DNA from: Pagrus major
Lineage: Eukaryota; Chordata; Actinopteri; Spariformes; Sparidae
Reading direction: 5' to 3'
Assembly (NCBI RefSeq): GCF_040436345.1
Contig: NC_133230.1
Span: 7,337,297-7,401,296, forward strand
DNA: 64,000 nucleotides
Positions 56,901 to 64,000 of this stretch are shown here, piece after piece. Every line of letters begins with the position of its first letter. Position 1 is the stretch's first letter. The notes beneath the pieces are model-generated. The model had not been told where the DNA came from. It did not search any database and saw only the letters and a list, made by a program, of their open reading frames with translations. The position numbers and the translations under genes are program-made.

Positions 56901-59605
56901 TTTTAATTCAAAATATCTGAATGAGTGTATGTCAGCAGGTTAACCAGTTCTTCTTACCCCTTGGTTCCCATCAAAGCAGATGGTGGGATGTGAAGACCGA
57001 CCCTGGAGACAAGAAGACATATCATTTGTTTTGAGTGTGTTGCAGTCATCCACATCCACATCCACACACACATCCACACACACACACAGATCTGATAACA
57101 GACCTGCACAGGCGTATATGCAAAACATACGACACAGAGGATGTTTTGTGGTTTGCTCCATCTGTATCAGTGCTGTATCTTCCTTCATTGTGGTTTTATT
57201 ACTGCATCTACTTAACCCATTTGTTTTATGCTTGTAGGCTGTTGTTCTTCATGCCTGTGCATCGTGTACGGTGTGACAATGCATCCCGAACTTTTGTTTT
57301 GTACAGCTTCATGCACTCTCAACTGCAGCTTGTGGTGACTCACATCGGATCGGGGTGTGTTCTGTTAAAGTCTGTCTCTGGCTGTTGACTGAATATTGTG
57401 ACAACTCTTGATGCAGAATTCCACTTTTTCTCTCCCGATACCAATTCTGACACTTCAACTCTGGTTAATATCAGCCGATGCGAAGTACCAATCCAACACT
57501 AGTGCCATCTATTTTCCAGACTTTATATCCATATGAGGGGACGAGCACAATTCGTCATCCCACCAGTGTCTATTTTCCACCTAAACAAGCTTTAAAGCGA
57601 ATCATTATTTCCATTTTGTTTAAATGCACGATATGTAATTTCTAACCCAGAGCAGGGGACAGAGCTGCTGCTCAGCTGTTCAGAGCCAGCTAGCTCTGGA
57701 GGAATAAACACCTGGGTCACATCGGATTCTGCTCTGATCCAAAGCCATTTACCGACGGGCGTAAACTCCTGTTTATCAACCCGACTGCAGCAGCGACCCG
57801 CAGAGGTGACCTCCATTGTCGGATGTTTACGTACGGTAATGTTGACAGCCGACTGGAGCTGGAGGAGAAATGCTAACGCTAATCTACGCTATTGCACAGT
57901 CAAGTAATCTGGGGCGAAAAAACACGTGTGACTCATGAGAATAAACACAAATGATCATGTGGTCAAACTTGGTTTGCTGGTGGTGACCACCATTAAACAA
58001 CCACGTGTTGATAAAAATCTATCTGACGTGACTCGAGCATAAATGTTCAGAGATGAGGTAATGTTGCGTGTTTTTTTTAAACGTTTTATTTACGTTATGT
58101 TTAGTCTCATTCACCGACTTCCTTCCTCGCTCTCCAAGAAGTTACAGCAACAGGCGAGCAAGTGAAACTGTTCTCTGTACCTTCTGACAACTGCTACCCC
58201 CTAGGATACATGTACCCTTGGCGTATCTTGACACATGTGCAATGACGAGGCCCTTAAATAAATTCAATTTGACTTTAAAGAGGGCTCTGGCGAAGGTCAT
58301 TATGACCCGTCGCTCAAACGCAGCAGCTTGACACATGAGAATACGGAGAAATAACAGCCTGTCATCTCTCCCGGGGGGGTGAATTAGCCTGTGGGGAAAG
58401 TGCAGAAATGACAGTCCGAAGTGACACGTCTGCAGCCCAGACGGAAAGTATGTGATGACGAGAATCTAATTGACCTTTTCATGAGGGAGGATTCATGAGT
58501 CCACCTGTTGATGAGTGGCCGTCTGTGCACAGTTTGGCCCCGGCTCCTGTGTCGAGGTGTTGTCCCCGTGATGGGGGCCAAGCGGGTTATGAATAGCTAC
58601 ACTTAAAGCTAAATACAGACACTAGATATGAGCAGCGACAGCACCGTGTAGCGTGTTAAGACTCTGGGTGTTTTCCCCCCTCCTTCCTGTGTCATCAACA
58701 CTGCAATACAATAAAACAAGGAGGTATGACAGGAGCGCTGCGGTTTTCACCTTTCGTCAGAAAAACAGAGGTGACTGTCATCTTTTTCTTCACCGTGGAG
58801 TTTCCTATCTGTGTTACTAGGAATTAGTGAATTGAGGAAGTGTACATGGCTGCTCTGCGCTCAGACTTCCTGCTGAGTCTGATTCATCTGTGAATAACTG
58901 GGTCAAATGTTAGATTTTTTTGAATCAGCCCCATCGGTTTTTTTAATAAAGCCACACTATAGATGACAGAAAACTGGCTGCAACTATGTTCATGTTTACC
59001 ACAAAAAAACAACAACCTCTTCAAAAATGCTATCCAAAATACCCTCCCCCCCCACCAGCACCACCACCACCACAGCCTCCTTTCTTCTCTCCTCGACACT
59101 GGTTAACATTCACAATACTTGCCAGCAGCTTGTAACGACTTGGCCAGCAGCTTGTTTCAAGCATCATCACACAGGGAAGCGTTTCCGCATTGCATTATGC
59201 AACATGTATTCCCGTTTCACGGCTCGGAGAAGGAGGCTTGTAGGAGACGACAGACCCGGCGGAGACGGTGGTGAAGTTCAGCTCCAAATGTAAAATCACG
59301 AACCCGCCTTTCCTCGCCTTTTTTTTTTCCTTACCGCTTCGTTTGAAGAAGCGAGGGAGGGAGGGAGGAGGGGGAGAAGTGGTACGACGAACCGACCCAG
59401 ACACAGGTCGGGTTCGGGTTATTGTTCGAGGGAGTGAGTGTTAGGAAAAAAACAACAGAAAACAACCCACCTTGCCGTTTTGAAACGAGCCAATGGCTCT
59501 TGCCGCGCTGTCAGTGAGTTTGACGTGAAAGACGGAGACGTTGCCGCCGCGGCTCAGCGTACCGCCGGACAATCCGTAACACTGCCGCTCCTTCAGCGCC
59601 GACAT
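50902..59605 (-). CDS. ell: RNA polymerase II elongation factor ELL (12 coding exons, 624 aa)
   Basis: ELL raises the elongation rate of RNA polymerase II and works in the super and little elongation complexes in the nucleus. Coding exons on the minus strand: 59471-59605, 56958-57002, 56719-56840, 55678-55838, 54436-54734, 54019-54143, 51973-52459, 51799-51886, 51640-51706, 51354-51525, 51150-51194, 50902-51030. All join in frame with GT/AG borders. The N-terminal ELL domain carries SVFHVKLTDSA, DNPHGSFDCVQQ, ARQSMAQAEEETRSR and LRERITHLLALRPYKRPELI, then LQKDWPGYTSGDQQLLKR. The middle is Pro/Ser-rich and ends in a basic KRKKSKHKHRDQ at about 447-458. The occludin/ELL domain starts near residue 510 (DFNREYSEYRDLHARI) and ends CEYLHNKLAHIKKLISEYD. 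Length matches ELL, and RGAIVIKHGGRYQG and KDWPGY-x-x-GDQQLLKR favour ELL over ELL2; ELL3 is shorter. Confidence 0.92.
55157..55182. repeat. (TG)n microsatellite in ell intron
   Basis: TG array of about 26 bp in the ell intron between exons 4 and 5. Confidence 0.88.
56458..56654. mobile_element. Family A element, deleted copy in ell intron
   Basis: It begins TTAAAGGATCAGTTCACCCA and ends TGGGTGAACTTATCCTTTCAA. The 197-bp copy keeps the ends plus the left inner arm (GGAGCTTCACAGCGAAGCAGC, then CCAAACAACTGAAGTAG), so most of the middle and right arm is missing. Confidence 0.75.
57003..59470. other. ell: ell intron 1 contents
   Basis: The longest ell intron. It includes a CA/CATCCA patch at 57,048-57,090 and a likely interspersed repeat at about 57,620-57,890 that opens with GCACGATATGTAATTTC, like family C ends. 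A complex island lies at about 58,380-58,590. No other gene was found on either strand. Confidence 0.5.
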
Positions 59606-59870
59606 CCCGCCTCAGATCCCCGCCCGCCCGCCCGTCTGCCGGGCTCGGTCCGGAACCAAACAAACCCCGCGGAGATAAACAAACATTGGCGAGAGGCTCC
59701 GGAGAAAAGACGGGACTGAAGCGGCTCCGTGTGGCTGCTCCTCCGCCGCGCGCTATTCTGGAGTAGATCGCGTTACGTCATGACGGCGGAACTCAGAGCG
59801 GATTCTATTGGCTGGGAGACATAAATAAACCATTACGTAGCGCTTACGTAACCACTTCTACTTCTCTGCC
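59606..59870 (-). promoter_or_regulatory. ell: ell promoter region, CpG-rich, with bZIP-type sites
   Basis: The stretch is rich in CpG around the first exon. Upstream of the start codon lie TTACGTCA at 59,773-59,780, a minus-strand CCAAT box (ATTGG at 59,807-59,811), TTACGTAG near 59,833 and the palindrome TTACGTAA at 59,844-59,851. These match CREB/ATF and PAR-type bZIP sites. Transcription start is not determined. Confidence 0.45.
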
Positions 59871-61534
59871 TGCCCTCCCCTCTCGCCGGGCTCGTTTCCT
59901 TTCTCTCTCACTGAGGGAATCTCTCTGCAGGTCTCCAGCTTTTTATTGTGTTTACGTTTCTGACGTAATGTTTTCATCCAAGGCCACAGGTAGGAAATAG
60001 AAACGCTGACATAAGTGTTATTACAATTATATTACACACAGAAGGGTCCAAAAGGCTGAGACCACCAGATAAAGTACTGCTATTTTGCATTTCTTTGAAT
60101 ATAGTCTTTTTTTAAAAAATTATAAATGATAATATCAGGGTTTTTGTTTTGTTTTGATTATGTATTTATTTAGAAAACACATCTACATTAACAGTATATA
60201 CAATAAAAGATTACAAAATTTTTGTTGTTGTTGTTTTCATTGCCTTTTTATTCTTATTCTCTAGTTCTCGTGTCCAAAAGTGTTAGGCTTGGTTGGTTGG
60301 TTTGGAGTCAGTCCATCCCACCTTGTCAATGTTGAATTTCCCCTAATTATGATATTAACATTAATATGATTAACATTTTCCTTGTTGTTATTTTCAAAGC
60401 AAATAAAAAAGTCGTTGTTCACCCTGTCATCCTTCTTGTAAGCGTGTTAAACATCCGACCCAAAATGTCCTGGTGTGTACACACAACAATGAAATAAGTG
60501 ACAGATTGTTTCTTCTGCGAAATCTCTATGACGTCTTTTTCACAGGATTTATTCGGTGCAAAATTTGTCCCCAAGAAACCAAATTTTCTGCATAAAATCT
60601 GCAAAAATCCAAAAGAATCTTCCCGGGGCAGAGTTAAAGCTCGTATGTAATTCGTTCATTGATGCCTCAATTACTGAACCACGGTTATTGTCTCACTCAC
60701 TTGAGATTAACCTCTTAGGTATTGATATTGGACATTTTTCGATACTTGATTTCATCGAGGCAATTTGGTCAGTGCTTTGACAGTATCAAAGTTCGATACC
60801 CAGTCCTATACAAGCCTTCTTTACACAGTAGTGTTGCTGATTGGAGTCTCAATAACATGCACTTTATTAAATTACTGAATTATAATTATAAATGCATTAA
60901 TGTACATATTGCTGCCGGTAAGGGTGGGGCTATTTTGTATACATTATTTACAGCTATGGATGGTAATATGTTAAAATGTTCAAGTGTTTTCCTTCTGCAC
61001 GATTCCTTGAATCAGTTCATCATTGCTTTTTTAATTTGGTTAATTTGAATTGGGGTTTGGAAAGCCCTGCTGTTGACCTCTGAGACTGATCTCTCTGTTC
61101 AGGTGCATTAGCTTCAGCACTGATTCATTTGAATCCGTTCTGCTTTAGGTTCTTTGTTTAGAGACAGACTTTAAATCTAATGTCTAAAACGTCCGTACAT
61201 TTTCGTGGATGTGAATTTTTTATGAATTCTGAATACAGTCAGGTGTTGTTACTTGGCTGTAGAGGATACTGAAATAGATTTGGCTTGAGAGACTCAGTTG
61301 GTGTTTTTTTTCTCATCCAGTATTGTTGTGATGAGCCGACCCCTCAGTCTAACATTCTAATATTGATGCTGTAACAGCTCTACAAAGTGTGACCCGTGGG
61401 TTAAATACTTTCAGAAAGGCAGCAGTTATAACTAACAGGGGTGGGAAGACAATAGGATGTGATATTCTGGAAGACAGAGCATTTAACAGACAGTTTGTCT
61501 GCATAGAAGTAAAGATACTGGTAGAAAATTCAAC

Positions 61535-61690
61535 CTTATAGGTGCAATATGTAAGAACTGACCACCTGTCAAAGTTCATACTCACAACAAAAAGGGGGGA
61601 GAGGATCACTAGAGTAGCAGTGTTGGTGTTTACACCGCTAACACGGGAGTTTAAGACCGGTATTGGCCAGGGCTAGCTGGTTAGCATGCT
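61535..61690. mobile_element. Partial family C element
   Basis: The left end TTATAGGTGCAATATGTAAG resembles the starts at 31,157 and 41,735, and GGCCAGGGCTAGCTGGTTAG inside it resembles the GCTAGC-bearing middle of the 41.7-kb copy. The right end is not identified. Confidence 0.45.
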
Positions 61691-61879
61691 AAAAACAATT
61701 TAGTTAGAGTTTAAGTTACTAATTTAAGTTTAGAAAGCATCGTTAGTTATGTTCCTTTCGTGCAAGAACATCTTTAATTTGAAAAGCCACGATTTACAAA
61801 ATAAAACGAAACTAGTGACACTCTGTGTTGCAAGTGACTTCACATATCCATTGAAAGAACAAGTCCTCTAAAACCCTGC

Positions 61880-62080
61880 AGAATCAAAGCATTTATAACC
61901 AGGCATTGTCAGCATCTCATGCCCATTCACGACATGTTTGCATGTTAATAAGGATGCAGGAAACATTAGATTAATATGCTTTCCTGCTGCTTGTGCTCGC
62001 TGCTAATTTTATTAGCTCCAACTAATTGCTGTTTGACTTAATTGCACATCTGGTATTTGAGGAGTTGCTGAATTGTTTCC
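61880..62080. promoter_or_regulatory. Candidate enhancer-like island upstream of the ankyrin gene
   Basis: Complex AT-rich DNA with an octamer-like TTTGCATGTTAATAA at about 61,937, several TAAT/ATTA cores and CTAATTGCTGTTTGACTTAA. About 0.7 kb upstream of the first coding exon. Regulatory role is inference from motif density only. Confidence 0.28.
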
Positions 62081-62716
62081 CTGTTGTCAGACGGGCTCGG
62101 AGCCTGGCTCTCTCTATCTTTCTCTCTCTGCCATTATGAAATCACTGAAGTCAGAATGTATTGTCTTTACAGAACAGGTGCTCGGCGCTTTGCAGAGAAC
62201 AAAAGACATAAAAACAGACGCACACAAAGCACAAATGGTCAGATACAAATGATCTGCTGTGTGTCTGTGTATTTGACATTTAGTGTGTGTCCCAACTGTC
62301 TCCCTCAGCCAGTGTTTGATCGCAGATGGTGGTCACAAGGCAGATGAGAACCGTTCAAAGCTGACTCATATCAAAGGGCCTCTGCGTCTTTGTAGCGCGG
62401 TGTCTGCAACAGGTGACATTTTGGACTCGGGAACCATTTATAACTTTTAACGCTCGCTGTGGGCTGAACTTCCCCTCAACCCAGCAGGTATGGAGGGGAC
62501 GGAGGAGTTAGATGAAAGTTAGTATCTTCTCGCTTCATGTTCCACAGTCTGCTGCAGGCCAGCGACATGAGGACGCTTCAGCCAGGATCCAAGGTGCATC
62601 TTTTCAAGGATACGGTGAAATAATGACATAAAGATGAGAGTTTTTCTTTGCAACGCGCCTGAAAATGCGAGATGGCTGATGTTTGCAGGAGAGGGATAAG
62701 TAAATAAACACTGAAG

Positions 62717-63857
<1,141 letters not shown>

Positions 63858-63914
63858 TAAACCAACACATATGACTACGATTCATAAGGATGTTTAAGAG
63901 AGATGTGTCTCTGT

Positions 63915-64000
63915 TAATGTCAGAGACGTCCATGTATTGTGTTGCAGAGATATCTACTAAAGTTAGCAGGCTAACCAGCTAGCCCTTAGCCATTCTGTAC
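63915..64000. mobile_element. Family C element, cut by the window end
   Basis: A block with ATGTATTGTGTTGCAGAGAT, ATCTACTAAAGTTAGC and CTAGCCC resembles the inside of the 41,735-42,029 element (GTGCTGCAGAGATGTCTTC, TAAAGTTAGCTAGCCC). It lies in the intron after the third ankyrin exon. Confidence 0.5.

Larger units (their letters stand above)
59871..62716. other. Spacer between ell and the ankyrin gene
   Basis: AT-rich spacer without a recognised exon before 62,717. It contains a partial family C element at about 61,535-61,690 (TTATAGGTGCAATATGTAAGA start) and a complex island at 61,880-62,080. The last part would be promoter and 5' UTR of the ankyrin gene. Confidence 0.5.

Overview
The window is eukaryotic DNA from a ray-finned (teleost) fish. 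The reasons are GT/AG introns of vertebrate type, many (CA)n/(TG)n microsatellites, several families of short interspersed elements typical of fish genomes, and a gene for otolith matrix protein, a fish ear-stone protein. The species cannot be fixed from the sequence alone; compact introns and gene spacing suggest a percomorph-like genome.

Layout. Positions 1-26,000 are a gene-poor region. I find no intact coding gene there. It holds microsatellites, long one-sided purine or pyrimidine tracts, decayed transposon pieces (an SGNH-hydrolase-like ORF fragment at 3.8-4.3 kb and a MADF-domain fragment at 10.58-10.72 kb), and complex-sequence islands that may be conserved regulatory elements (9.24-9.56 and 16.55-16.80 kb).

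From 26.1 kb to the end there are five protein-coding genes, four of them complete. (1) otomp, minus strand, 9 coding exons, 376 aa: a secreted single-lobe transferrin relative of the otolith matrix. (2) acvr1l (alk8/ALK2-like), plus strand, 9 coding exons, 507 aa: a BMP-class type I receptor serine/threonine kinase. (3) d2hgdh, minus strand, 10 coding exons, 552 aa: mitochondrial D-2-hydroxyglutarate dehydrogenase. (4) ell, minus strand, 12 coding exons, 624 aa: RNA polymerase II elongation factor. (5) An ANKRD34-like ankyrin gene, plus strand, whose first three coding exons are present before the window ends. All exon junctions given were read base by base, join in frame and have GT/AG borders.

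otomp and acvr1l are divergent, acvr1l and d2hgdh converge, d2hgdh and ell run in tandem, and ell and the ankyrin gene diverge. The genes serve unrelated functions (biomineral matrix, BMP signalling, mitochondrial metabolite repair, transcription elongation), so this is ordinary vertebrate synteny rather than an operon-like system. Short inverted-terminal-repeat elements recur through introns and spacers: family A near 5, 24, 28.9 and 56.5 kb; family B at 21.6 and 33.9 kb; family C at 31.3, 41.9, about 57.7, 61.6 and 63.95 kb; and one 0.8-kb element at 38.8-39.6 kb.

The points most worth a second look are the loss of iron-ligand residues in the otolith transferrin, an AG|GTAAG juxtaposed splice site in that gene, the d2hgdh start codon lying as the last three bases of exon 1, the introns inside the ANKRD34-like ankyrin repeats, and the 1.4-kb polypurine minisatellite. 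I did not find convincing evidence of a wholly new biological system.
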